Part shown: piece after piece, positions 27,619 through 36,869 of the stretch
Layout of the letters: every line of letters begins with the position of its first letter
Numbering within the stretch: the stretch's first letter is position 1
Source: JABAYQ01 sp049890095
Lineage (GTDB): Bacteria; Bacteroidota; Bacteroidia; Flavobacteriales; UBA7312
Assembly: GCA_049890095.1 (NCBI GenBank)
Contig: JBMHCD010000008.1
Location: 328,387-392,386 of the forward strand
Length of the DNA: 64,000 bases
Direction of reading: 5' to 3'
The notes under the pieces: model-generated
What the model saw: only the letters and a program-made list of their open reading frames with translations
Told to the model about the DNA's origin: nothing
Database searches by the model: none
Position numbers and translations under genes: made by a program

Positions 27619-28608
27619 TTATTTAATATTAGTCTTGTTTTGGTTGACTGTTCTTGTTCCTCCTAATAATGAAAAGGAAACATATCTTTTTGGATTCTTT
27701 TTCATATCAGCAATAAGAAATTCCAATTCTTTGGATGCATTATCTAGATTATTGTAAAGATTTTTATCGTTGAGTAATAATCCGATACTTCCTTCACCAT
27801 TTTCAATCTTAGTTAATATTTTACTAAACAATGCCATAGAGCTATCTACATTAGATATTGTATTTTTTATTTCTGATTTAGCTAAAGAATCAGTAAGAGA
27901 TTCTAAATTATAAATTACTCTTGTAATAGCTTCATTATTGTTATGTAAATTGGTTGTTATCGACTCAACATTTTGCATTATAATATTTATACGCGAATCA
28001 TTTTTATAAATAACACTATCCAACTTTATCATAGCTAATTCCATAGTGTTAAATGTTCTGTTAAGACTTAACAGACTATTAGTTAGACTATTTCTTGCAT
28101 CATTATCCAAAACAGTTGTAATAACCGTCATAACTGAATCAATGGAAGAAATTAAATCTTCAGCTTTATTTTTGAGAGGCAAAACTTGTTTATTTACTTC
28201 ATCTTTCAGACCACTTTCAACTTCTGAGTACAAAGTATCTCCTTTAGATGCATAAACATTGTTATTTCCCTTAATAATTTGAAGAGCTTTAGTCCCCATA
28301 ATATCGGCATTGTAAATTCTAGCGATCGAGTTTGTTGGAAATTTCAACTTTTCATGTATGCTAAATTTAACAATTATATTTCCTGAATTATTAGGATGAA
28401 AATAAATTTCAGATACCGAACCTATTGTTAAACCATTTAATCTAACAGGAGATGAGACTTCCATTCCGTCAATATTCGAATAAATAGAATAATAGTAATC
28501 ATTATTTGAGAATATATTTTTTCCTTTCAAAAAACTTACCCCCCAAATTAGAAGTAAAATTGTTAATATAGCGACTAATCCTATTTTAAATTCTGCTGAT
28601 TTATTCAT
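27619..28608 (-). CDS. MlaD-family (MCE domain) lipid-transport protein
   Basis: The 329-residue protein has one N-terminal membrane anchor (about 10-27). An MCE domain follows (about 38-115), with VRLNGLTIGSVSEIYF and a following beta region. A long helical C-terminal segment (120-310) is rich in Asn, Ser and Leu and likely forms a coiled coil. MCE proteins form hexameric rings or tubes that move phospholipids between inner and outer membranes. The matching permease and ATPase (MlaE, MlaF) are not adjacent. Its place among amidase, LptD and Fe-S genes is typical of Flavobacteriia. It is 11 bp from the amidase stop. Confidence 0.92.
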   Translation of the reverse strand: MNKSAEFKIGLVAILTILLLIWGVSFLKGKNIFSNNDYYYSIYSNIDGMEVSSPVRLNGLTIGSVSEIYFHPNNSGNIIVKFSIHEKLKFPTNSIARIYNADIMGTKALQIIKGNNNVYASKGDTLYSEVESGLKDEVNKQVLPLKNKAEDLISSIDSVMTVITTVLDNDARNSLTNSLLSLNRTFNTMELAMIKLDSVIYKNDSRINIIMQNVESITTNLHNNNEAITRVIYNLESLTDSLAKSEIKNTISNVDSSMALFSKILTKIENGEGSIGLLLNDKNLYNNLDNASKELEFLIADMKKNPKRYVSFSLLGGTRTVNQNKTNIK

Positions 28609-28619
28609 AATTATTTAGA

Positions 28620-29723
28620 TTAGTTTTTTTGAAACAAATTAACTTTTTTTCCATTAACAAAAGATATAATAAAAGCATCCTGATATCCAGATTTTTTAGC
28701 TATTTTTTGAATATTCTTTGCATTAGTTATATTTTTTTCGTTTCCAATTGTGTATTTATAATAATCTCCTTCTTTGAATGAAGATACTTTATAACCAGAA
28801 ACACTATTCATGGTATTATTTTTTTTGGATGTTGCTATTTGCACTTTATATATGGTTTCAGAAATTTCGATTTTATCTTCTTCAATATTTTTTTGATTTT
28901 TACCCTTAACATCGATTGGATTTGTAGCTGAAAACTGCTGAATATCTTCTAGTTCATATTTATAATCTTTAAATGCTCTAAATATTGCGGAAGCCATATA
29001 AGTTTGACCTTCATCAGATTGAAGAAAATCTTCCTCTTGAGGATTAGAAATAAAACCTAATTCTACTAATACACTTGGCATTGATGTTCTACTTGTTACC
29101 CATAGAGGAGTTTGTTTAACCCCCCTATCTTTTCGGTTAACTCTATTTTTAAATTGATCTTGAATTTTTTGAGCCATCATAATTGACTGGTCCAAAAATG
29201 TAGTTTGACTTAAGGTTAAAGCAATTATACTTTCTGGAGAATTAGGTTCAAAGCCATCATAATTTTCTGAATAATTATCTTCAAGATAAATAACTGAATT
29301 TTCTTTTTGAGCAATTCTTAGATTTTCTTCAGTATATCTTAATCCCATTACATGTGAAGAAGTTCCACTAGCAGACGATTTTGTAAACGAATCACAATGT
29401 ATTGATAAAAATAAGTCTGCATTTTCATTATTAGCTAATTCTGTACGATCTTTAAGTGTTGGAAATGAATCATCTTTTCTGGTATAAACAACACGTACAT
29501 CATCAAACTCTTTTTCTATATAAGCACCTAACTTTAAAGTTACATCCAATGCAATATCTTTTTCTGTTTTATCATACCTTCCAGTTCCCATTGCTCCAGG
29601 ATCTTTTCCTCCATGACCTGCATCTAAAACGATAACAGTAACTGCTTCTGTTGAATTATTATTTAAAGATGCAAAAGCAACTATTGCTATTAATGCAAGA
29701 AAAATAAAGAATAAACGTTTCAT
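28620..29723 (-). CDS. N-acetylmuramoyl-L-alanine amidase with SPOR-like tail
   Basis: I take ATG 29723 (MKRLFFIF) as start, giving 367 residues; a TTG two codons upstream is less likely. A signal anchor (1-20) is followed by an Amidase_3 domain (about 30-255). Zinc ligands lie in LDAGHGGKDPGA and in LSIHCDSF, with the catalytic glutamate in VLVELGFISNP. The last 75 residues resemble a SPOR domain (YKVQIATSKK, then YYKYTIG and a final FVNGKKV), which binds denuded glycan at division sites. The enzyme cleaves the peptide stem from peptidoglycan, probably in cell separation. It diverges from lptD with only about 50 bp between starts. Confidence 0.94.
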   Translation of the reverse strand: MKRLFFIFLALIAIVAFASLNNNSTEAVTVIVLDAGHGGKDPGAMGTGRYDKTEKDIALDVTLKLGAYIEKEFDDVRVVYTRKDDSFPTLKDRTELANNENADLFLSIHCDSFTKSSASGTSSHVMGLRYTEENLRIAQKENSVIYLEDNYSENYDGFEPNSPESIIALTLSQTTFLDQSIMMAQKIQDQFKNRVNRKDRGVKQTPLWVTSRTSMPSVLVELGFISNPQEEDFLQSDEGQTYMASAIFRAFKDYKYELEDIQQFSATNPIDVKGKNQKNIEEDKIEISETIYKVQIATSKKNNTMNSVSGYKVSSFKEGDYYKYTIGNEKNITNAKNIQKIAKKSGYQDAFIISFVNGKKVNLFQKN

Positions 29724-29776
29724 ATTCAATTCACAAAAAAGAAATTAATTAGTTTTGATACCTTAAATTATAGTAT

Positions 29777-32248
29777 TTGAAAACCACAGTGTCTAAATCC
29801 ATATTTATACCAAAAATAGCTAAATTTATTTGCTGTTTATGTATATTTTTTATGCATTTATCAACAACTATAGCTCAAGAACTTGACTCTCTTAAAATTA
29901 CTTCAGATTCTATTTTTTCAAACGACCCTATTTTAGAATTAATTGAATCCTATGCTTTAGATTCTATCGATTATGATTTAAAAAATAATAAAGTTAGACT
30001 TTATAAAGAAGCCAAAATAACTTACGGAAATATAATCTTAACTGCAGCATATATTGAAATCGATTCTGAGTTAAATACTGTGTTTGCAAAAAGCCTTAAA
30101 GATAGCATCGGCAATGATTATGGTTTTCCCATTTTTACTGAAGATGAAAATAGCTTTTCTGCAAAAGAAATGACTTACAACTTTAAAACCAAAAAAGGTG
30201 TTATCAAAGAAGTTGTTACAAAAGAAGGTGAGTCATATATTCATGGTAAAACAGTTAAAAAAAATCAAAATAATGTGATATTTACTAGTAATGGAAAATA
30301 TACAACATGTAATTTAGATCATCCGCACTTTGGTATAAAGGCTAATAAAATAAAAACAATTCCAAATAATAAAATTATTACTGGTCCTGCTGTATTAGAA
30401 TTTGCAGGTGTTCCCGTTCCAATTGCACTACCTTTTGGTTTTTTTCCTAATCAAAAAAAGCAAAGCTCGGGACTAATTTTCCCAATTTATGGTGAATCCG
30501 CATCATTAGGTTTTTTCCTCAGAAATGGAGGATATTATTTTGCTATAAACGACAAAATAGATTTATCATTAACTGGAGATATATATTCAAAAGGATCATG
30601 GGGAATAAAAACAATATCAAATTATAAAAAAAGGTATCGATACAATGGGCAGTTTAATATAAGTTATGCTTCGATTAAATCAGGATCAGAATACTTAAAT
30701 ACTTTAAATGATAAAAGAGACTTTTTTATAAGATGGAGCCATAATCAGGATCCAAAAGCAAGTCGTAATAGTAAGTTTTCTGCAAACATAAACGCAGGAA
30801 GTAGTTCTTATCATCAAAACAATTCCTATTCTGACAATGACTATTTAAGCAATACTTTTCAATCTAGTGTAGCTTATTCAAAATCTTTTTCTTCATCAAA
30901 TCTAGCCATAAACTTAAGACACAATCAAAATACATTAAATAATACTGTAAACTTAAGTCTGCCAGAATTAAACTATTCTGTTAATCGATTTTATCCTCTA
31001 AGAATTTTAAGAAATAACTCCATCAAAAAGAGATGGTTTGATAAACTAAGTATGAGCTACAATGTAAATGCTAAGAATCAAATATCTACTATTGATTCTT
31101 TATTATTTACAAATTCAACCATTTCTAACCTCAAAAATGGTGTAATGCATAGTATCCCTGTTAGCACATCATTTAAAGCTTTTAAACATCTAACTATATC
31201 ACCAAGGTTCAATTATAATGAACGATGGTATTTTGATAGACTAGAAAAAAGATTGGTAGAAAATGAAATTTTAAACGATACTATTTCTGGTTTTAATAGA
31301 GTTTTTGATTATAGCGTAAATTTGAATGCTTCTACTAAATTGTACGGTTTATATAATTTTAAAAAAGGAAAAATAAAAGCTCTCCGACATGTAATTACTC
31401 CAAATGTTTCGTTTAGTTATAGACCAGATTTTAGTAATTCCAAATATGGATATTACGATGAGTTGATTTCAGATACGTTAGGCAATACGCTAACCTATTC
31501 TAAATATCAAAACGGTATTTATGGAAGTCCTGGTAGTTCAGAACAAGGGAATATAAATCTTGGTATAGCTAATATCATTGAAATAAAAACCCAATCTAAA
31601 TCAGATACTGTAAATAATATAAATAAGGTTAAAATATTAGAAAATTTTAACATACAATCATCTTACAATATTTTTGCTGACTCGTTAAACTTTTCTTTGA
31701 TAAATATTAGTGGTCGTACGAAATTATTTAAGAGGGCTGATATTAGTTTCAATAGTGTGTATGACCCTTATATTATAAACTCTAATAATCAAAGAATAAA
31801 TAAATTCTATTTTAACGAGACATTTCTACCAGGTCGATTTTTAAATTCTTCAGCTAGATTAAACTTTAATATCAATGGTGGAAAATCTGATAATAAATTT
31901 AATGAGTTTATCCGTTTTAATATTCCTTGGACATTGAATGTAAACTATACTGTAAACTACAATAAATTCGCTAGCCTAAATCAGCTAACTCAATCATTAA
32001 ATTTCTCTGGTGATATAAACCTTACCGAAAAATGGAAGATTGGTTTTAATTCTGGTTATGATTTTATAAATAAAGACATTACTTACACATCCTTAGACTT
32101 TTATAGAGATCTTCATTGTTGGGAAATGCGCTTTAAATGGATTCCTTTTGGATTCCATCAAAGTTATAATTTTACCATTAGAGTAAAGGCATCTGTTTTA
32201 CAGGATTTGAAATGGGAAAAGAAAAAAGATTGGTATGATTATAATTAA
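29777..32248 (+). CDS. lptD: Lipopolysaccharide assembly outer-membrane protein LptD
   Basis: The 823-residue protein starts at TTG 29777 or GTG 29789; no ATG precedes the signal peptide (hydrophobic core near residues 17-30, cleavage near TTIAQ). An N-terminal OstA/LptA-like domain (about 45-190) is followed by a large beta-barrel region of alternating strands, with PFGFFPNQKKQSSGLIFP marking the junction. Bacteroidota LptD ends in an aromatic-rich strand region such as WEKKKDWYDY here. It inserts lipopolysaccharide into the outer leaflet. The OstA-like gene at 23.1 kb probably supplies the periplasmic bridge. Its end overlaps the convergent amidotransferase gene by 4 bp. Confidence 0.9.
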   Translation: MKTTVSKSIFIPKIAKFICCLCIFFMHLSTTIAQELDSLKITSDSIFSNDPILELIESYALDSIDYDLKNNKVRLYKEAKITYGNIILTAAYIEIDSELNTVFAKSLKDSIGNDYGFPIFTEDENSFSAKEMTYNFKTKKGVIKEVVTKEGESYIHGKTVKKNQNNVIFTSNGKYTTCNLDHPHFGIKANKIKTIPNNKIITGPAVLEFAGVPVPIALPFGFFPNQKKQSSGLIFPIYGESASLGFFLRNGGYYFAINDKIDLSLTGDIYSKGSWGIKTISNYKKRYRYNGQFNISYASIKSGSEYLNTLNDKRDFFIRWSHNQDPKASRNSKFSANINAGSSSYHQNNSYSDNDYLSNTFQSSVAYSKSFSSSNLAINLRHNQNTLNNTVNLSLPELNYSVNRFYPLRILRNNSIKKRWFDKLSMSYNVNAKNQISTIDSLLFTNSTISNLKNGVMHSIPVSTSFKAFKHLTISPRFNYNERWYFDRLEKRLVENEILNDTISGFNRVFDYSVNLNASTKLYGLYNFKKGKIKALRHVITPNVSFSYRPDFSNSKYGYYDELISDTLGNTLTYSKYQNGIYGSPGSSEQGNINLGIANIIEIKTQSKSDTVNNINKVKILENFNIQSSYNIFADSLNFSLINISGRTKLFKRADISFNSVYDPYIINSNNQRINKFYFNETFLPGRFLNSSARLNFNINGGKSDNKFNEFIRFNIPWTLNVNYTVNYNKFASLNQLTQSLNFSGDINLTEKWKIGFNSGYDFINKDITYTSLDFYRDLHCWEMRFKWIPFGFHQSYNFTIRVKASVLQDLKWEKKKDWYDYN

Positions 32249-32808
32249 TTAAACAACCAGTTTTCTAATATCTTTTCTCCTTTTTTTGTCATGATAGATT
32301 CAGGATGAAATTGAATTCCTTTAATATCATATTTTTTATGGCTTATGGACATAATTAAATCCTCAGATTTTGATGTAATCAACCAATTATTTCCAAGATT
32401 TTCATTGTCAACCACCCAAGAATGATAATGCCCAATTTCAATATTTCCATTAATATCTTTAAATAAATAATCAGAGGAATCATATTCAGTAATTATTGAA
32501 GTAACTCCATGCTTTACATTTCTGATATTTAACAGCTTAGATCCGAAAATCTGAGCTAATGCTTGATGACCTAAACAAATGCCTAAACAACTAATTTTTT
32601 TAGCATTTTTTTTTAAAAAAGGAATCAAGTCACCAGAATCATTTGGTAAGCCCGGACCTGGAGAAATTAATAATTTATCATAATTATTAATATTAATATT
32701 TTCTAAATTATTGTTACGAATAACATCAACTTTGGTAGCATATTTTTCAATTATATGTACAAGGTTAAATGTAAAAGAATCAAAATTATCAATCAATAAA
32801 ACTCTCAT
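32245..32808 (-). CDS. Glutamine amidotransferase of anthranilate/aminodeoxychorismate synthase type (TrpG/PabA)
   Basis: The 187-residue protein is a complete class I amidotransferase: LLIDNFDSFTFNLVH at the start, ISPGPGLP near 48, and the nucleophile Cys78 in LGICLGHQ. The triad is completed by His168 and Glu170 in IQFHPES. Length is typical. It would supply ammonia to chorismate-using TrpE or PabB; neither partner is in the window. It begins directly at the end of the GDP-fucose synthase gene and is the last gene of the polysaccharide operon. TrpG and PabA cannot be told apart by eye. Confidence 0.93.
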   Translation of the reverse strand: MRVLLIDNFDSFTFNLVHIIEKYATKVDVIRNNNLENININNYDKLLISPGPGLPNDSGDLIPFLKKNAKKISCLGICLGHQALAQIFGSKLLNIRNVKHGVTSIITEYDSSDYLFKDINGNIEIGHYHSWVVDNENLGNNWLITSKSEDLIMSISHKKYDIKGIQFHPESIMTKKGEKILENWLFN

Positions 32809-33741
32809 TTACTTTTTTAATTCCTCAGGTAATATTTTTAAAACATTACAAATTCCTTGTTCTAAAGAAATTTCAGACTTCCATCCTAGAGCATTGATTT
32901 TTGATACATCCAGTTGTTTTTTTGGAGTTCCATTTGGCTTAGATCTATCCAATACTATTTCTCCACAATAACCAACTTCATTTGCTATAAGCTTTGCTAA
33001 ATCCATTATAGTAATATCTTTACCAGTACCAACATTTATAGCTCCATTTTGATTATAATTTTGCATTAAAAATAAACATGCAGAAGCACAATCATCAACA
33101 TGAAGAAACTCTCTTAATGGTGTTCCATCTCCCCATAACTGAACCGTTTTTTCGTTATTTAGACTAGCTTCATAAAATTTTCTTAATAAAGCTGGCAAAA
33201 CATGAGATGAATTTAAATCATAATTATCATTTGGGCCATATAAATTTGTTGGCATGGCAGAAATAAAATTACAACCATATTGTTCTCTATATGCATCACA
33301 CATTTGGATGCCAGCAATTTTAGCAATTGCATACGATTTATTGGTAGGCTCAAGATAACCGCTCAACAATGAATTTTCTTTTATAGGCTGACTACTAAAT
33401 TTAGGATAAATACATGAACTACCTAAAAAAAGTAATTTTTTAACATCATTCAAAAACGAATAGTGAATTACATTGTTTTGAATCTTCAGATTTTGATACA
33501 AAAACTCTGCTGGCTTGGACTTATTTTCAACTATCCCTCCAACTTTTGCTGCTGCTAAAAAAACGTATTCAATTTTATTTTTTTTAAAAAAAACTTCAAC
33601 TTCAAGGGTATTTGTTAAATCTAACTCTTTTGAAGATTTAATAATAAGATTGGTAAAACCCTCTTTTGTAAGTAATCTATGTATAGCTGAACCTACCATA
33701 CCATTATGCCCAGCAATATAAATTGCAGAATTTTTATTCAT
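32809..33741 (-). CDS. fcl: GDP-L-fucose synthase
   Basis: The 310-residue short-chain dehydrogenase starts with IYIAGHNGMVGSAIHR (GxxGxxG NADP site). It has LFLGSSCIYPK with the catalytic serine region, the YAIAKIAG catalytic Tyr-Lys pair near 140, and AMPTNLYGPNDNYD, diagnostic of the GDP-4-keto-6-deoxymannose epimerase/reductase. It makes GDP-L-fucose, so the polymer made by this cluster probably contains fucose. The preceding enzyme, GDP-mannose 4,6-dehydratase (gmd), is not in the window and must be elsewhere. It overlaps the GT2 gene by 8 bp. Confidence 0.94.
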   Translation of the reverse strand: MNKNSAIYIAGHNGMVGSAIHRLLTKEGFTNLIIKSSKELDLTNTLEVEVFFKKNKIEYVFLAAAKVGGIVENKSKPAEFLYQNLKIQNNVIHYSFLNDVKKLLFLGSSCIYPKFSSQPIKENSLLSGYLEPTNKSYAIAKIAGIQMCDAYREQYGCNFISAMPTNLYGPNDNYDLNSSHVLPALLRKFYEASLNNEKTVQLWGDGTPLREFLHVDDCASACLFLMQNYNQNGAINVGTGKDITIMDLAKLIANEVGYCGEIVLDRSKPNGTPKKQLDVSKINALGWKSEISLEQGICNVLKILPEELKK

Positions 33742-34492
33742 TGTTATAATCTGGTTTTAAAAGATATTGAGGTAATTTACGCAATGGCTTAAAAAAGGAG
33801 AATAACAAAGGCTTATCTAAATCATTAAGTTCCCAAGAAAGTTGATCTTCTTTATTTGCTTTTAATCGATTAGCAATAGATTTATTACTTACTCCTCCTA
33901 CTCTCATTCTCACGGTTGTTTTAGCTAAGTATTTTACATTTATTTTAAATTTATAAAATAGTCTTAAAATTAATTCATAATCTGCAGAATTAGATAAATT
34001 TATATTGAAACATCCATACTTGTTATATATTTCTTTACGGACGAATAAAGTAGGATGTGGTGCCATCCAACCTTTTTTAAATGATTCGTTAGTATAGGCA
34101 CCTGATTTCCAGTATCTGACAACTTTATTCAAATTGTTGTTTTTTACATAACATAAATCTGAATACAATGCATCATTATTTCCAATCGAATTAACCACAT
34201 CTTCAATTACGTGAGAATTATCAAAAACATCATCAGAATTTAAAATGCCAATTAATTGTCCAGTACACAATGCAATCCCTTTATTCATTGCATCATATAA
34301 ATTTTCATCATTTTCAGAAATATACTTAGAAATGCGGTTATTAGATTTTATCAATTCAAGTGTTCCATCAGAAGATTTTCCGTCAATAACTATATGTTCG
34401 ATATCATCATATGTTTGACTTTGAATTGAATCAAAACAATCCTGAATAGTTGATATTGCATTTTTTGTTACGGTTATAATACTAACTTTCAT
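33734..34492 (-). CDS. Glycosyltransferase family 2
   Basis: The 252-residue protein has the GT-A fold start VSIITVTKNAISTIQDC, then HIVIDGKSSDGT. The metal-binding ILNSDDVFDN near residue 83 stands in for DxD. A later conserved segment, GWMAPHPTLFVRKEIY, resembles WcaA/AmsE-like transferases that add a sugar to an oligosaccharide on a lipid carrier. It has no membrane helix. It overlaps fcl (8 bp) and the acetyltransferase gene (11 bp). The donor is unknown; GDP-fucose from the adjacent gene is a possibility only. Confidence 0.93.
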   Translation of the reverse strand: MKVSIITVTKNAISTIQDCFDSIQSQTYDDIEHIVIDGKSSDGTLELIKSNNRISKYISENDENLYDAMNKGIALCTGQLIGILNSDDVFDNSHVIEDVVNSIGNNDALYSDLCYVKNNNLNKVVRYWKSGAYTNESFKKGWMAPHPTLFVRKEIYNKYGCFNINLSNSADYELILRLFYKFKINVKYLAKTTVRMRVGGVSNKSIANRLKANKEDQLSWELNDLDKPLLFSFFKPLRKLPQYLLKPDYNNE

Positions 34493-35030
34493 TAACTCTA
34501 TTTCTTAAATATATTGCTGGATGACCTTTATAAATTCCGTTTTCTTTTGTATTCTTTTGAAGAATAGATCCAACAGTTAAAATACTATTTTTTTCGCATA
34601 TAACATTAGGACATACTACAGATTTTGCTGCTATCCATACTCCATCTTTAAGTATTATTGGCCCCATCATTAAATCAAAAGATGAACTTCTATAATCATG
34701 ATTACCCGTTAACAACATTGCTCCCTGAGAAATACATACATTAGAATGAATATTTACAAAATCTAAATTATCTATCCATACTCCTTCTCCAATCCATACA
34801 TGATTTCCAATAATTAACTTCCAGGGATATTTAATATTTACTTTTGATTTGATAACAAAACCATCTCCTATTTTTGCACCAAACATTTTTAATAATATTT
34901 TTTTTAACAATATTGGAAAAGGAATAGAAGATTGAAATATTATTCCACTTATTAGTATCCATAGAAATAAAACAATCGATTTTTTTTGTTGATGTTTTTG
35001 TTTTTTAAAATCCTGCAATTTCACCTCCAT
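34482..35030 (-). CDS. WcaF-like hexapeptide acetyltransferase
   Basis: The 182-residue protein has an N-terminal hydrophobic helix (about 18-40) and then left-handed beta-helix repeats of hexapeptide type (IGDGFVIKSKVNIKYP, IGNHVWIGEGVWID, KDGVWIAAKSVV). The catalytic histidine lies in LLTGNHDY. It matches putative colanic-acid acetyltransferase WcaF in size and motifs and should O-acetylate a sugar of the repeat unit with acetyl-CoA. The start overlaps nothing upstream; 1 bp separates it from the GT4 gene. Confidence 0.92.
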   Translation of the reverse strand: MEVKLQDFKKQKHQQKKSIVLFLWILISGIIFQSSIPFPILLKKILLKMFGAKIGDGFVIKSKVNIKYPWKLIIGNHVWIGEGVWIDNLDFVNIHSNVCISQGAMLLTGNHDYRSSSFDLMMGPIILKDGVWIAAKSVVCPNVICEKNSILTVGSILQKNTKENGIYKGHPAIYLRNRVNES

Positions 35031-35031
35031 A

Positions 35032-36141
35032 TTATAATGATCCTAGAATAGATAAATATTTTTCTGCAATATTTTTCCATTGATATTCTTTAGCCAATGA
35101 TTGAGTATTTTTTTCAAAATCTTCTAATTTATCGAGCAACAATATACAAGATTTATAAATTTGTTCAGGATTATTTTCAATATGTAATCCAGTATTTGTT
35201 TGTTCTAATACTTCCCATGGTGTATTTTTAGATGCTATTACAGGCGTTCCAACTGCCAAAGATTCAGCTGCCACAATGCCAAAGTTTTCCGTATGAGAGG
35301 GCATGAATAAGCACTTAGAATGAGCTAAAAATTGATTTTTTACATCTCCAGATAATTCTCCAACGAATCGAACATTATTCTCCAATTTTAATTTTACAAC
35401 AAGTTGTTTCAAATGACTTAAACAACCATCATCAAAACCAGCAATAAATAAATTCAATTTAGGTTTAACTTTAATTATTTTGACCATTGCTTCTATTAAT
35501 AAATCAAATCCTTTTACAGGATGAATTCTAGCTAAAGCAGATATATAATTTTGATTAGAAAAATTACATTTTTTCTTAACAAAGTCTGGATCGTAATCAA
35601 TACCATCACTTAAAAATTTAATATTTGCATTTTTAAAAAAATATAAAATTTCTTTCTTTTCTTTTTCAGAGGTTGATAACCAAAGAATGCGTTTTGAAAA
35701 AGGTTTAATAAAGAAATGAATCCATATTTTTTTTAACCAACCTTTTTTACTGAATGACCAACTAGCTAAACTTCCTCTTGGGGATAGTACAATCTTTTTA
35801 TTATGAAATGTTGCAAAAAGCAAAGCTATTGGAGTTGGGTAAGAATAAATTGGTTGAATATGAACTACATCGGTTAATTTCATTTCTCTCCATAAGCTTT
35901 TGATTAGATCTATTGAAAAAAATGATGTGATTTGCTCCTTACAATACTTAACATATATATTATCTAGGTTCTGAAATAAATTATTAGTTTCTATTTTCTT
36001 GTTTCCATTAATATTCGTGGTTAAAACCTTTATTTTACAATCTGTTTTTGCTACTTCTTTACATAAATTATAACTAGCAAAAATTGGACCTCCATAGATA
36101 GTTGCAGGAAAAAAATATGGCATTACAACTAATATTTTCAT
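35032..36141 (-). CDS. Glycosyltransferase family 4 (GT-B)
   Basis: The 369-residue protein has the GT-B two-domain layout. The N-terminal domain begins MKILVVMPYFFPATIYGGP. The C-terminal nucleotide-binding domain has ALARIHPVKGFDLLIEA and the E-x7-E motif in ENFGIVAAESLAVGTPVI. The LWLSTSEKEKKE segment fits the inter-domain region. It is a retaining transferase for the exopolysaccharide repeat; the sugar is unknown. It overlaps the deacetylase gene by 4 bp. Confidence 0.93.
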   Translation of the reverse strand: MKILVVMPYFFPATIYGGPIFASYNLCKEVAKTDCKIKVLTTNINGNKKIETNNLFQNLDNIYVKYCKEQITSFFSIDLIKSLWREMKLTDVVHIQPIYSYPTPIALLFATFHNKKIVLSPRGSLASWSFSKKGWLKKIWIHFFIKPFSKRILWLSTSEKEKKEILYFFKNANIKFLSDGIDYDPDFVKKKCNFSNQNYISALARIHPVKGFDLLIEAMVKIIKVKPKLNLFIAGFDDGCLSHLKQLVVKLKLENNVRFVGELSGDVKNQFLAHSKCLFMPSHTENFGIVAAESLAVGTPVIASKNTPWEVLEQTNTGLHIENNPEQIYKSCILLLDKLEDFEKNTQSLAKEYQWKNIAEKYLSILGSL

Positions 36142-36869
36142 TTTTTATAATGTTTAATCCAAAACCACTTATTAAAAAAATAAGCACCTCCTAATAAAAC
36201 TCTTTTTAATTGGTCAACATTTAAAAATTGAACTAAATTTCGGTTATATACATTCTGGTATTTTTTGTTTTTGTATGATCCTGGAATTGAACAATATTGA
36301 GAATGGTAACCATATTTAAACGATTTTTCTACTACGTTTTTTGAAAATAATCCTTTTGGAAAACATATTGAACTTACAGTAATTTCAAATAAATCTTCTA
36401 ATTTTTCTTTCGATTCTTTTAATTCTTTAATCAAATGTATTTCTGTACAATCAGCTAAATTTGGATGTGAATATGTATGACTGGATAGTTTAATAAGTTT
36501 TGTTTTTTTTAATTCTACAATTTGATTTGCAGTTAAGTAATTTTCACTGTCTATTTTATCTACAATTAAAAATAATTCAATTGGAATACTTTGTTCAACA
36601 ATAAAAGGCAAGCAATCATAAATACCCTTAAACCCATCATCAAATTGAATTTTAATTTGTTTGCTTGGCTTTGAAATATTATTTGTTATTTCAAATCCTA
36701 ATGATCGGATTAGACTAATATGTTGTTTAAAAAGGTTTAAAGAAGTGGATGTATCACAATATTTTGTTTTATCATGAATATCATGATAAAAAATTATTTT
36801 TGATTGTTCATTTCTAAAAATCCAATAATTAATAAAAGAAAATATGTTATGCACGTATTTTCTAATCAT
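36138..36869 (-). CDS. Polysaccharide deacetylase family protein
   Basis: The 243-residue protein has NodB-type motif 1 as IQFDDGFKGIY (catalytic and metal Asp, about residues 70-80) and motif 2 as LSSHTYSHPNL (two metal histidines, about 130-140). Motif 3 (ICFPKGLFSK) is also recognisable. The enzyme would remove N-acetyl groups from an amino sugar, either of the exported polymer or its intermediates. No signal peptide is evident; there is an N-terminal hydrophobic stretch at most. It is embedded between two GT4 genes with 4- and 8-bp overlaps. Confidence 0.9.
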   Translation of the reverse strand: MIRKYVHNIFSFINYWIFRNEQSKIIFYHDIHDKTKYCDTSTSLNLFKQHISLIRSLGFEITNNISKPSKQIKIQFDDGFKGIYDCLPFIVEQSIPIELFLIVDKIDSENYLTANQIVELKKTKLIKLSSHTYSHPNLADCTEIHLIKELKESKEKLEDLFEITVSSICFPKGLFSKNVVEKSFKYGYHSQYCSIPGSYKNKKYQNVYNRNLVQFLNVDQLKRVLLGGAYFFNKWFWIKHYKK

